NCBI RefSeq assembly: GCF_009696265.1
Contig: NZ_VUMH01000010.1
Location: forward strand, 62,001-126,000
Length of the DNA stretch: 64,000 nucleotides
Direction of reading: 5' to 3'
DNA from: Desulfovibrio porci
Lineage (GTDB): Bacteria; Desulfobacterota; Desulfovibrionia; Desulfovibrionales; Desulfovibrionaceae
In this document: piece by piece, positions 1 through 8,072 of the stretch
Position numbering within the stretch: position 1 is the first letter of the stretch
How the letters are laid out: each line of letters starts with the position of its first letter
The notes under the pieces: model-generated
Seen by the model: the letters and a program-made list of their open reading frames with translations, nothing else
The model's database searches: none
What the model was told of the DNA's origin: nothing
Translations under genes and position numbers: made by a program

Positions 1-227
1 GGCAGCGCGTTCAGAATGTCGGCGCCGGAGTTGAAGTATTTGATTTCAACGTCCAGACCGGCGTCCTTGTCCCAGCCTTTTTCCTTGGCATACCACATCA
101 GGAAGGTTTCATGCTCGTCCATCCAGGCGGTGGGCACTTTCACCAGTTTGCCGGCGGCCATGGCGGCGCCGGAAAGGCTCAGAACGAACACGGCGGCCAT
201 CGCCAGGGCAATCCATTTTTTCAACAT
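1..227 (-). CDS. Taurine/sulfonate ABC transporter substrate-binding protein (partial)
   Basis: The first 75 residues or so of a secreted binding protein; the rest lies beyond the window edge. A basic n-region (LKKW) and an Ala/Leu-rich core ending in a likely AMA cleavage site form a signal peptide. The mature part begins with 'VPTAWMDEHETFLMWYAKEKGWDK' style sequence in which a small molecule-binding protein of the TauA/SsuA/NrtA type is recognisable, so a periplasmic location is expected. The ATG at 227 is preferred over the one at 233 because GGAGG at 235-239 sits 7 bases before it. It is the last gene of the importer in this direction, downstream of its ATPases and permeases. Taurine as substrate is inferred from the upstream aminotransferase, not from the sequence itself. 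Confidence 0.7.
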   Translation of the reverse strand, partial: MLKKWIALAMAAVFVLSLSGAAMAAGKLVKVPTAWMDEHETFLMWYAKEKGWDKDAGLDVEIKYFNSGADILNAL

Positions 228-317
228 ACTCATCCTCCAGAATAACGGTTACGTCCGGTTTGTCACGCTTGAGCGCGTTCCGTACAAAGCCGGACATGGG
301 GCCGTCTACGGCTACGG

Positions 318-869
318 CTATACGCCTTTTCCCATACTATGGAGCAGCTCCGGAGAGCTCTTGTCCGAAAGGCTCGCATTCTCATGGCCCGACAGTATTT
401 TTTCCCGTTCGCCGTCGCCTGCCGGGACGTTCTCAATGGCCTGCGCCGCTTCAGCCTGTCTTTGCCGGGCTATGGATAAAGCATAGCAGGTGCGCAGACG
501 GTAAGCAAGGTATTGCAGCAGACAACCGACTCCGGCCAGGAACAGTCCCACAAGCCAGTGCGCGCCCCACAGCCACGCGCAGAAAGCTGCCAGGCAAAGC
601 AGCAGACCGCCAAGGCGCCGCACCAGCACGCGCCGGTACACAGCCGCGACGGCTTCGGGCGTGCTGTCCAGCCCGCCGTCTTCCGCTGCATTCTTCCGGC
701 CGTCCGGTTGACCGTTCAGGTCCGCCTGGGCCGTGGACGGGTTCGGACCGCAACCGGGACGCGCGCGTCCGGCGGCGAAGCGCGCGCAGAGCGCGCGAAC
801 CAGCAGCCAGACCGCGACAGCGCCCAGCGCTCCGGCCAGCAGATTGAAAAGCAGCGTGCTTGTGGTCAT
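318..869 (-). CDS. Small integral membrane protein within the taurine importer operon
   Basis: A 183-residue protein not recognised as any family. It has one hydrophobic segment at about residues 6-28, a polar Pro/Gly/Asp-rich loop (about 35-75), two more hydrophobic segments (about 88-126) and a charged C-terminal tail. The start has a GAGGAA ribosome site about 10 bases upstream. It lies between an importer ATPase gene and the binding-protein gene in the same direction, so it is probably co-transcribed with the importer. An accessory or regulatory membrane subunit is a guess from position only. Confidence 0.6.
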   Translation of the reverse strand: MTTSTLLFNLLAGALGAVAVWLLVRALCARFAAGRARPGCGPNPSTAQADLNGQPDGRKNAAEDGGLDSTPEAVAAVYRRVLVRRLGGLLLCLAAFCAWLWGAHWLVGLFLAGVGCLLQYLAYRLRTCYALSIARQRQAEAAQAIENVPAGDGEREKILSGHENASLSDKSSPELLHSMGKGV

Positions 870-981
870 GCCTTGGCGTTCCTCGGAGTATCCGGTCGTT
901 TCATGGTGCGGGTAAACTTTGTCCGGTCGGCTGACAGGGCGATGTCTCGCCCTGTCAGAGCCTTTTCACGTTGAAACAGCC

Positions 982-1767
982 CTAGAGAATCAGTTCGGTG
1001 TTGGCGATGATCTCTTCGCGCAGTTCCAGCAGTTCCATGGAAGTGTGCTCGCGCGGACGGGGCAGATTGATGGTGTACTCCGTCTTGATGGTGCCGGGCA
1101 GCTTGCCTTCCATCAGCACGATGCGGTCGCCCAGGAAGAGCGCTTCGTCGATATTGTTGGTGACGAAGAGCACCGTGCGTTTTTCGTGTTCCCAGATGCG
1201 GGAGGTTTCCACCTGCATGTACATGCGGGTCTGGGCGTCGAGCTGGCCGAAAGGCTCGTCCAGCAGCATGACCTTGGGCGAATTGGCATAGGCCCGGGCA
1301 ATGCCCACGCGCTGTTTCATGCCGCCCGACAACTGGTGGGGGTAGTGGTTTTCAAAACCTTCCAGACCCACCATCTTGATATAGTGGTCAGCGATGTTGT
1401 GACGCTCGGCGGCGGGCACGTTACGCAGCTTGAGGCCCAGCTCCACATTGTCGCGCACGGTTTTCCAGGCGAAGAGCATATAGCTCTGGAACACGATGCC
1501 GCGGTCCGGCCCGGGGCCGGTGACCGGCTCGCCGTCCAGGGTAACGTAGCCCTTGTCCGGAATTTCCAGGCCCGCGATAATCTTCAGCAGAGTGGATTTG
1601 CCGCTCTGGCCGGGACCAAGCACCACCAGGAATTCATTTTCGTAGACGTCCAGGCTGATGTCCTTGATGACCGGCACTTCCTGATTGCCCTTCTGGATGA
1701 AGGTCTTGCTGATGTCCTCGCAGTGGATCTTCAGGACCGGAGGGCTTTTGACGTTCTGCTCACTCAT
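982..1767 (-). CDS. ABC importer ATPase 1, TauB/SsuB-like, with Asn in the H-loop
   Basis: Nucleotide-binding subunit (261 aa) of the NrtD/TauB/SsuB family, expected on the cytoplasmic face of the importer encoded next door. Visible motifs: Walker A GPGQSGKS (51-58), Q-loop Gln94, canonical signature LSGGM (146-150), Walker B VMLLDE (166-171) and D-loop GQLD. The switch histidine expected after FVT is Asn204 (FVTNNIDEA), confirmed from the AAC codon. Loss of this His normally cripples hydrolysis at the subunit's own Walker site. A second ATPase gene (3476-4231) keeps its His but has a degenerate signature, so the two probably pair. Start ATG has AAGGA upstream. Confidence 0.85.
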   Translation of the reverse strand: MSEQNVKSPPVLKIHCEDISKTFIQKGNQEVPVIKDISLDVYENEFLVVLGPGQSGKSTLLKIIAGLEIPDKGYVTLDGEPVTGPGPDRGIVFQSYMLFAWKTVRDNVELGLKLRNVPAAERHNIADHYIKMVGLEGFENHYPHQLSGGMKQRVGIARAYANSPKVMLLDEPFGQLDAQTRMYMQVETSRIWEHEKRTVLFVTNNIDEALFLGDRIVLMEGKLPGTIKTEYTINLPRPREHTSMELLELREEIIANTELIL

Positions 1768-1791
1768 GTGTCTATCCTTCGTGCTGTCGCA

Positions 1792-2637
1792 TTAGACGTT
1801 GTCGATGCTGCGCTTCCAGGGGCAGAGCTTGCGCTCGAGGAGGGAGACGCCCAAAGAGCTGACCCAGGCCGCCGCCGCGATGAGCAGCATGCCGCTGAGG
1901 ACCAGGGAGGGATTGTGCGTGTCCATGCCGCGCTTGATCAAAAAGCCCAGACCGTCGCGGGAGTTCATCAGCTCTGCGGCCAGCACGCAGGTCCATGCCG
2001 CGCTGAGCGAGATCTGCAGGCCCGCGAAGACCGCCGGGAAGGAGGCCGGGAAGCAGACGTGGAAGATTTCGTCCCGGCGGTTGCCGCCGAGCACGCGGAT
2101 GACGTCGTACAGGTCCGGGTCCACCAGACGCACGCCGTTGTAGGCGTTGAGCAGGCAGGGCACGAAGGTGCCGATAATGATGATGAAGACCTTGGAGAAT
2201 TCGCCGATGCCGAACCACAGAATGGCGATGGACACCCAGGCGATGGGCGGCATGGGCTTGAACAGGTCGAACAGCGGCTTGACGACGGCATTGACTGTTT
2301 TGTTCAGGGCCATGAACAAGCCCAGAGGCACGGCCACGACGCTGGCCAGCGCAAAGCCGATGATGACGCGCTGGAAGCTGGCCCAGATGTGGCCCCAAAG
2401 ATTGGTGCCCGCGAATTTCATGCTGGTCAGGCGGATCATCTGATCCAGCACCTGGGCGGGGGTGGCCAGGGAATCGCGGAATATTTTCTCGGCCGCGGTC
2501 CAGTGCCAGAGCGAGAAAAAGGCCACGATGGACACGGCGTACAGGAAGTACGTGTTGGTGATCAGCTTATAGAGCGTAAACCGTCCGCGTTCCGCGGCAT
2601 GGTCGACGGTTTCGTTGGCAATGGATGAAGACGCCAT
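1792..2637 (-). CDS. ABC importer permease (TauC/SsuC-like), second of two
   Basis: A 281-residue inner-membrane permease of the binding-protein-dependent transport family (SsuC/TauC/NrtB type), with about six hydrophobic segments. The cytoplasmic EAA-type loop is visible around 'VIRVLGGNRRDEIFHVCFPASFP', with the typical Gly of the coupling helix. It starts 3 bases after the stop of the other permease gene with GGAGG 6 bases before ATG, so translation is probably coupled. Two different permeases plus two different ATPases point to a fully heteromeric importer. Taurine is inferred as substrate from the tpa gene in the same direction. Confidence 0.8.
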   Translation of the reverse strand: MASSSIANETVDHAAERGRFTLYKLITNTYFLYAVSIVAFFSLWHWTAAEKIFRDSLATPAQVLDQMIRLTSMKFAGTNLWGHIWASFQRVIIGFALASVVAVPLGLFMALNKTVNAVVKPLFDLFKPMPPIAWVSIAILWFGIGEFSKVFIIIIGTFVPCLLNAYNGVRLVDPDLYDVIRVLGGNRRDEIFHVCFPASFPAVFAGLQISLSAAWTCVLAAELMNSRDGLGFLIKRGMDTHNPSLVLSGMLLIAAAAWVSSLGVSLLERKLCPWKRSIDNV

Positions 2638-2640
2638 GAA

Positions 2641-3435
2641 TTACCTCCTGATGCCGGCCAGCAGCTTCTTTTCAACATAGTCGATGATGATCCCGATGAT
2701 AGCGCCGGAAACGCCCACGCAGATCATGCCGAGCACGATCAGGTCAGGCCGGGCCACGCGTCCGCCCATGGTGATGAGGAAGCCCAGGCCGGAGTCGGCG
2801 GCCAGCAGCTCCGCGCCCACCAGGTTGGTCCAGCAGTAAGCCAGAGCAAGCTGGAGCGCGCCGAAAACCATGGGCAGCGAAGACGGGATGCACAACTGGG
2901 TGAAGATCTGCCAGTCATTGGCCCCGTAGGTTCTGGCCATCTGGATCAGTACGGGATTGGTCATGCGCACGCCCACATAGGCGTTGATCACGCAGGGCAC
3001 GATGCCCGCTATCCAGATGATGAACACCTTGCCGGTCAGGCCGATGCCGAACCAGAACACGGTGAGGGGAATCCACGCGATGGGCGGGATGGGGCGGATG
3101 AGTTCGAAAATGGGGCGGAAAAGGCCTTCGGCCACTTTAAACCAGCCCATGGCCAGCCCCAGGGGCAGGCCCACCAGCAGCGCCAGCACGTAACCGATGA
3201 AGGCTTCCTGAAGGCTGGTCTTGAAGTGGGTCATCATGACCGCCCCGTCAGGATTGGGGTTGGTCAGTTTGTCCATGAAGGCGTCGAAAACCTGGCTGGG
3301 CGCGGCCAGCAATGTCTGGGGAATCATGCCCGAGCGCACCGCGCTTTCCCAGATAAGGAAAAAAGCGATGATGCTGATATAGGGGAGCGCTCGAAGCAGA
3401 GGCGGTTCTTTTACAACGACAGTCTGATAAGCCAT
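2641..3435 (-). CDS. ABC importer permease (TauC/SsuC-like), first of two
   Basis: A 264-residue inner-membrane permease with the family's coupling loop (MARTYGANDWQIFTQLCIP region) and about six membrane segments. It resembles the permease encoded immediately downstream but is clearly a diverged paralogue rather than a recent copy. GGAGG stands 5 bases before the ATG. It follows ATPase 2 by about 40 bases and is followed by the second permease after a 3-base gap, which fits one transcript. Together the two would form the membrane channel of a sulfonate/taurine importer. Confidence 0.8.
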   Translation of the reverse strand: MAYQTVVVKEPPLLRALPYISIIAFFLIWESAVRSGMIPQTLLAAPSQVFDAFMDKLTNPNPDGAVMMTHFKTSLQEAFIGYVLALLVGLPLGLAMGWFKVAEGLFRPIFELIRPIPPIAWIPLTVFWFGIGLTGKVFIIWIAGIVPCVINAYVGVRMTNPVLIQMARTYGANDWQIFTQLCIPSSLPMVFGALQLALAYCWTNLVGAELLAADSGLGFLITMGGRVARPDLIVLGMICVGVSGAIIGIIIDYVEKKLLAGIRR

Positions 3436-3475
3436 AACATCCTCCGGGCTGCGTTGGTATGGTCAGGCGCGCGCC

Positions 3476-4231
3476 TCACCACCAGCGGATAAGTTCCGTG
3501 ACCTGCCTGCGCAGCTCCACAAATCTGGGATCAATAAGTTTGCGGGGGCGGGGCAGGTCCACCTGAATTTCCGCCTTGACCTTGGTGGGTTTGTTGGTCA
3601 GCACCAGGATGCGCTCGGCCACGTACACGGCCTCCTCAATATTGTGCGTGACAAAGAGGATGGTGCTGTTCAGCTTTTGCCAGAGATTGACCAGCTCGTC
3701 TTCAAGGTAGAAACGCAGCTTCACGTCCAACTGGCCGTAGGGCTCGTCCATGAGCAAAAGATCGGGGTTCACGGCGAAAGCGCGCGACACAGCGATGCGC
3801 TGCATCATACTGGCTGAAACCTGATTGGGATAGAGGTCGGCGCAGGAGGAAAGGCCGACAAGATCCATGATGTCCGAGGCGCGCTGCTCGCGTTCCTCTT
3901 TGGAAACCCCTTTGACTTCCATGCCGTAAGCCACGTTTTCGCGCACGGTGCGCCAGGGCAGGCAGGTGGGTTCCTGAAAGACATAGGCGATATTGTGTTT
4001 TTTAGGATTGGCTTCCTGCCCGTCGATGAGGATATCGCCTTCCGTGGCGGGCATGAGTTTGGAAAGGCAATTCAAAAATGTGGTCTTGCCGCAACCGGTG
4101 GGACCGACGATGGCCAGCAGCTCCCCTTTTTTGATGGTGAAGTTGATGCCATCAAGAACTGTGAGAGCGCCAAAACGCTTGGTGAGGTTATTCACCCGGA
4201 TTTTGACGTCAGCTTCTTCCTGACAGGGCAC
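3476..4231 (-). CDS. ABC importer ATPase 2, with degenerate signature motif
   Basis: Nucleotide-binding subunit (251 aa) of the same NrtD/TauB/SsuB family as ATPase 1. Walker A GPTGCGKT (43-50), Q-loop Gln86, Walker B LLLMDE (158-163), D-loop GQLD and switch His196 (FVTHNIEE) are intact. The signature, LSGGQ/M in active subunits, reads VSASM (138-142). A GTG start at 4231 is chosen because AAGGAG lies exactly 6 bases before it; no ATG is as well placed. It opens the transporter part of the locus about 340 bases after pntB, in the same direction. Confidence 0.85.
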   Translation of the reverse strand: MPCQEEADVKIRVNNLTKRFGALTVLDGINFTIKKGELLAIVGPTGCGKTTFLNCLSKLMPATEGDILIDGQEANPKKHNIAYVFQEPTCLPWRTVRENVAYGMEVKGVSKEEREQRASDIMDLVGLSSCADLYPNQVSASMMQRIAVSRAFAVNPDLLLMDEPYGQLDVKLRFYLEDELVNLWQKLNSTILFVTHNIEEAVYVAERILVLTNKPTKVKAEIQVDLPRPRKLIDPRFVELRRQVTELIRWW

Positions 4232-4510
4232 TGGCAGCTCCTTACTGTTGACGTGAGGGACTCCTTTGGACTCCTTTATGAACCCCGGTTGGGGTTTTGC
4301 CTCAAACCGGAAAACTGTATACGGATAAAGTGTAAAATTTCACTATGTTGGCGTCTTACTCAATGGCTGAGCGAAAATGCGCGCCGCGTGAGATGCCGGT
4401 AAATGTATTGTCGGTTGCAATAACTTACGGGTTTATTTCATCATTGTCATCTCCTTTGGCGCTTTGGCCTAAAAATTGTGAAAGATAGCACATAGTTGGG
4501 TACATTTATC

Positions 4511-4554
4511 CGGCCTGGAGGCCGGAAGGGCGGGACGGCATGCGCCGTCCCGCC
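4511..4554 (-). terminator. Hairpin pair downstream of pntB
   Basis: Two inverted repeats lie just past the pntB stop codon: an 11-bp GC-rich stem (GGCGGGACGGC with its complement, 4529-4554) and a shorter CCGGCC stem (4511-4525). There is only a weak AT stretch after them, so this may be an attenuating or mRNA-stabilising structure rather than a strong terminator. The remaining spacer to the first ATPase gene (to 4232) holds a short palindrome at about 4279-4294 and no gene that I can support. Confidence 0.5.
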
Positions 4555-4572
4555 GATAATCCATGCTTTGCG

Positions 4573-7500
4573 CTACCGCGCCATGGCCAGCAGCTTGTCC
4601 AGGCTGGCTCCGGCGTCGCCCAGCAGCAGCGTAACGCCGGGCTTGGTATACAAGGGGTTGTCCACGCCCGCGTAGCCGGGCTTTTCGTCATAGTTGCAGA
4701 TGATCACGGCCTTGGCCTTGTCCGCTTCCAGGATGGGCATGCCGTAAATGGGGGTGCCTTCAGCGGTGTTGGCCGCCGGGTTGACCACGTCATTGGCCCC
4801 CACGATGATGACCAGATCGGCATCCGCGAACATGGGGTTGACCACGTCCATTTCCAGCAGATGCTCGTAATCCACATTGGCTTCGGCCAGGAGCACGTTC
4901 ATATGTCCGGGCATGCGCCCAGCCACGGGGTGGATGGCGTAATTGACCGTGGCGCCCCGTTCCTCAAGCACGTCGGCCAGTTGCTTGACCTTGTGCTGGG
5001 CCTGGGCCAAGGCCATGCCGTAGCCGGGCACGATAATCACATTCTTGGCGGTCTTGAGCGCCTGCAGACCGTCCTGCGCTGTTTCCTGCTTGGGGGCTTC
5101 GGCGGCCGCCGGGGCCGGTCCGGAAGCCAGGTTCACGAGCTTGCCCACGGTCTGGGCCGCGTCGCCCAGCATCATGATTACGCCGGACTTGGTGTAGAGG
5201 GGATTGTCCACGCCCGCGTAGCCGGGCTTTTCGTCATAGTTGCAGACGATCACGGCCTTGGCCTTGTCCGCTTCCAGAATGGGCATGCCGTAAATGGGAG
5301 TGCCTTCGGCGGTGTTGGCCGCCGGGTTGACCACGTCGTTGGCCCCCACGATGACGACCAGATCCGCGTCCGCGAACATGGGATTGACCACGTCCATTTC
5401 CAGCAGATGCTCGTAATCCACATTGGCTTCGGCCAGAAGCACATTCATATGCCCGGGCATACGTCCGGCCACGGGATGAATGGCATAATCGACCTTGGCG
5501 CCCCGTTCCTCAAGCACGTCGGCCAGTTGCTTGACCTTGTGCTGGGCCTGGGCCAGAGCCATGCCGTAACCGGGCACGATGATCACCCTTTTGGCCGTGG
5601 TCAGCAGACGGGCGGCGTCGGCGTCGTCATCACGCTCGGCGGCGGGAGCGGCCTGCGCGGCAGGAGCCTGCCCGGCGGCGTAACCGGCCAGGGCGCCCAC
5701 GGTCTGGGCCGCGTCGCCCAGCATCATGATTACGCCGGGCTTGGTGTAGAGGGGATTGTCCACGCCCGCGTAGCCGGGCTTTTCGTCATAGTTGCAGACG
5801 ATCACGGCCTTGGCCTTGTCCGCTTCCAGAATGGGCATGCCGTAAATGGGGGTGCCTTCAGCGGTGTTGGCCGCCGGGTTGACCACGTCGTTGGCCCCGA
5901 TAATGATGGCGAGATCCGCATTCGGGAACATGGGGTTGACCACGTCCATTTCCAGCAGATGCTCGTAATCCACATTGGCTTCGGCCAGAAGCACGTTCAT
6001 GTGTCCGGGCATGCGCCCGGCCACGGGATGGATGGCGTAGTTGACCGTGGCGCCTCTGGCTTCCAGGGCGTCAGCGAGTTGCTTGACCTTGTGCTGGGCC
6101 TGAGCCAGGGCCATGCCGTAGCCGGGCACGATGATCACGTTCTTGGCCGTGGTCAGCAGGCGGGCGGCCTCGGTGGCCTTATCCGCATCGCCGGTTTCGG
6201 CGGACGCGGCGGCGACCGGGGCTTCTCCGGCGGCGTAACCGGCCAGGGCGCCTACGGTTTTGGCCGCGTCGCCCAGCAGCATATACACGCCGGGCTTGGT
6301 GTAGAGCGGATTGGGCACGCCCGCGTAGCCGGGCTTTTCGTCATAGTTGCAGATGATCACGGCCTTGGCCTTGTCCGCTTCCAGGATGGGCATGCCGTAA
6401 ATGGGAGTGCCTTCGGCGGTGTTGGCCGCCGGGTTGACCACGTCATTGGCCCCCACCACCACGACCAGGTCGGCGTCCGCGAACATGGGGTTGACCACGT
6501 CCATTTCCAGCAGATGCTCGTAATCCACGTTGGCTTCGGCCAGAAGCACGTTCATGTGTCCGGGCATGCGTCCGGCCACGGGATGGATGGCGTAGTTGAC
6601 CGTGGCGCCACGGGCTTCCAGAGCGTCAGCCAACTGCTTGACCTTGTGCTGGGCCTGGGCCAGGGCCATGCCGTAGCCGGGCACGATGATCACGTTCTTG
6701 GCCGTGGTCAGCAGCTTGGCGACTTCCGCATCCTTCTGCGCGGCGGCCTGGGCCGGCTGCGCGGGCTTCGCGGCCTGGGGCGCGGGCGCTTTGGACGCGG
6801 CTGCCGCCGGGGCGCCGGCCTTGCCGGACACGGAGGATTGACCCAGCAGGATGGGCATCAGCGTGCGGTTCATGGCCTTGCACATAACGCGCGTGAGCAT
6901 CAGACCGGCGGAGCCGACAATGCCGCCCACGGCGATGAGCAGGGGGTCGGACACGGCGAAGCCGGCGATGGCGCAGGAAATGCCGCCCATGGAGTTGAGC
7001 AGGGAAATGGTGATGGGCATGTCCGCGCCGCCCACCCGGATGGTGAAGACGATGCCGAACAGCGCGCCCGTGGCGAACATGATGAAGATGAACAGCGAAG
7101 GCAGGAAATTCGGTGCAATGTTGTAAATGCAGAGGGCGATGAGCATGATGCCCAGCAGGACGTTGATGATCTTGCTGTGGTTGGAGAGCACGATGGGCCG
7201 TTGCGGCAGCAGCTGGTGCAGTTTGCCCGCGGCCACGAAGGAACCGGCGATGGTCGTCATGCCCGAGCAGAGAGCCAGACAGGCGTCAATGCGATGAAAG
7301 GCCGAGGGCGTGCCCACGTCCGTCAGCATGATGATGCCGACCAGGGCCGCCGCGCCGCCGCCGAAGCCGTGCAAAAAAGCCACGAGCTGGGGCATCTGGA
7401 TCATCTTGACCTTGTTGGACAGAAACAGGCCGAAGGCCGTGCCCAGCGCTATCGCTATCCAAAGAGTCGGAGAGCCGAGCGAATTGTCCTTGTACATGGT

Positions 7501-7641
7501 GATGAGAATGGCGCAGGCCATGGCGGCGGCGGAGAGAATATTGCCGCGCACGGCCGTTTTGACGTTGCTCATCAGATTCAGGCCATACAGGATGGCAAGG
7601 GCGAGTATTGCAGCAATGACGTTGTATAGTAATGTGCTCAT
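4573..7641 (-). CDS. pntB: NAD(P) transhydrogenase subunit beta with four tandem domain III copies
   Basis: Proton-translocating transhydrogenase beta subunit, 1022 residues against about 460 in the usual protein. Residues 1-270 are the membrane domain II, with the conserved His91 (LHGFGG) and Asn216 (SLLNS) used in proton transfer. An Ala/Pro linker leads to four near-identical NADP(H)-binding domains III at about 309-466, 495-653, 678-835 and 861-1019. Each has PGYGMALAQAQ, HPVAGRMPGHMNV, GANDVVNPAA and GYAG. The linkers between copies are Ala/Pro/Glu-rich and differ from each other. In all four copies the loop that is KRS in E. coli PntB (2'-phosphate contact, from memory) reads NYD. It follows pntAB by 58 bases. 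Frame is open throughout, so I regard it as functional. Confidence 0.9.
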   Translation of the reverse strand: MSTLLYNVIAAILALAILYGLNLMSNVKTAVRGNILSAAAMACAILITMYKDNSLGSPTLWIAIALGTAFGLFLSNKVKMIQMPQLVAFLHGFGGGAAALVGIIMLTDVGTPSAFHRIDACLALCSGMTTIAGSFVAAGKLHQLLPQRPIVLSNHSKIINVLLGIMLIALCIYNIAPNFLPSLFIFIMFATGALFGIVFTIRVGGADMPITISLLNSMGGISCAIAGFAVSDPLLIAVGGIVGSAGLMLTRVMCKAMNRTLMPILLGQSSVSGKAGAPAAAASKAPAPQAAKPAQPAQAAAQKDAEVAKLLTTAKNVIIVPGYGMALAQAQHKVKQLADALEARGATVNYAIHPVAGRMPGHMNVLLAEANVDYEHLLEMDVVNPMFADADLVVVVGANDVVNPAANTAEGTPIYGMPILEADKAKAVIICNYDEKPGYAGVPNPLYTKPGVYMLLGDAAKTVGALAGYAAGEAPVAAASAETGDADKATEAARLLTTAKNVIIVPGYGMALAQAQHKVKQLADALEARGATVNYAIHPVAGRMPGHMNVLLAEANVDYEHLLEMDVVNPMFPNADLAIIIGANDVVNPAANTAEGTPIYGMPILEADKAKAVIVCNYDEKPGYAGVDNPLYTKPGVIMMLGDAAQTVGALAGYAAGQAPAAQAAPAAERDDDADAARLLTTAKRVIIVPGYGMALAQAQHKVKQLADVLEERGAKVDYAIHPVAGRMPGHMNVLLAEANVDYEHLLEMDVVNPMFADADLVVIVGANDVVNPAANTAEGTPIYGMPILEADKAKAVIVCNYDEKPGYAGVDNPLYTKSGVIMMLGDAAQTVGKLVNLASGPAPAAAEAPKQETAQDGLQALKTAKNVIIVPGYGMALAQAQHKVKQLADVLEERGATVNYAIHPVAGRMPGHMNVLLAEANVDYEHLLEMDVVNPMFADADLVIIVGANDVVNPAANTAEGTPIYGMPILEADKAKAVIICNYDEKPGYAGVDNPLYTKPGVTLLLGDAGASLDKLLAMAR
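4585..6717 (-). repeat. Four tandem copies of the domain III coding unit in pntB
   Basis: Coding repeats of about 475 bp with a period of about 550 bp: copy 1 at 6717-6244, copy 2 at 6159-5683, copy 3 at 5610-5137, copy 4 at 5061-4585 (minus strand). The copies are near identical in protein. They keep private differences, such as MFPNADLAIII in copy 2, KVDYAIHP in copy 3 and VTLLLGDAG in copy 4, and have different linkers. Private differences argue against an assembly artefact and suggest old duplications kept similar by gene conversion. Confidence 0.95.
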
Positions 7642-7699
7642 TTCGCAGACAACTCTCTTAATTTTTCAGGGGTCGTTCGGGACGCGCGAAAAGAATCTG

Positions 7700-7981
7700 C
7701 TAGCGCTTTTTCCCCGCGATCATCTTCAACATCTTGTGGGTGATGTCAAAGCCGCCAAAAACATTGGTGATGGCCAGCGCGATGCCGCAACCGCCCAGGA
7801 AAGCGCCCAGGGGAGTGCTGGCAAGATGGGTGGCCGTCAGCGCGCCCAGAATGATGACCCCGTCGAGCGCATTCATGCTGGACATCAACGGCGTATGCAA
7901 AAGACTGGGAATGTGGCTGAGCACTTTATAGCCGATGACCAGCGCGGCAACAAAGACCAGTAAGAGGATGAATGTGCTCAA
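7700..7981 (-). CDS. pntAB: NAD(P) transhydrogenase subunit alpha part 2
   Basis: A 93-residue membrane protein forming the alpha-subunit share of domain II in three-subunit transhydrogenases (Rhodospirillum type). The family segment LHTPLMSSMNALDGVI is present, with three hydrophobic helices and a short basic tail (AGKKR). It lies between pntAA and pntB in the order pntAA-pntAB-pntB on one strand, with gaps of 91 and 58 bases. Acting with PntB it would form the proton channel in the inner membrane. Confidence 0.9.
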   Translation of the reverse strand: MSTFILLLVFVAALVIGYKVLSHIPSLLHTPLMSSMNALDGVIILGALTATHLASTPLGAFLGGCGIALAITNVFGGFDITHKMLKMIAGKKR

Positions 7982-8072
7982 GAGGACTGCCTCCGCAGGT
8001 TAAAAGTCTTACCGGAATGCGGATGAGGGGAGCGCGCGGCCCCAAGAGCCGCGCGCTCCTCCTCCGCGATGC

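Noticed and set aside
919-2628. Long plus-strand frame opposite the importer genes, and similar frames at 4540-7629 and 8100-10955
   Set aside because: They are His/Gly/Val-rich antisense shadows of clear minus-strand genes in GC-rich DNA, with no ribosome site or family similarity.
4585-6717. Assembly artefact explaining the four domain III copies
   Set aside because: Each copy has private substitutions and the linkers differ in length and sequence.
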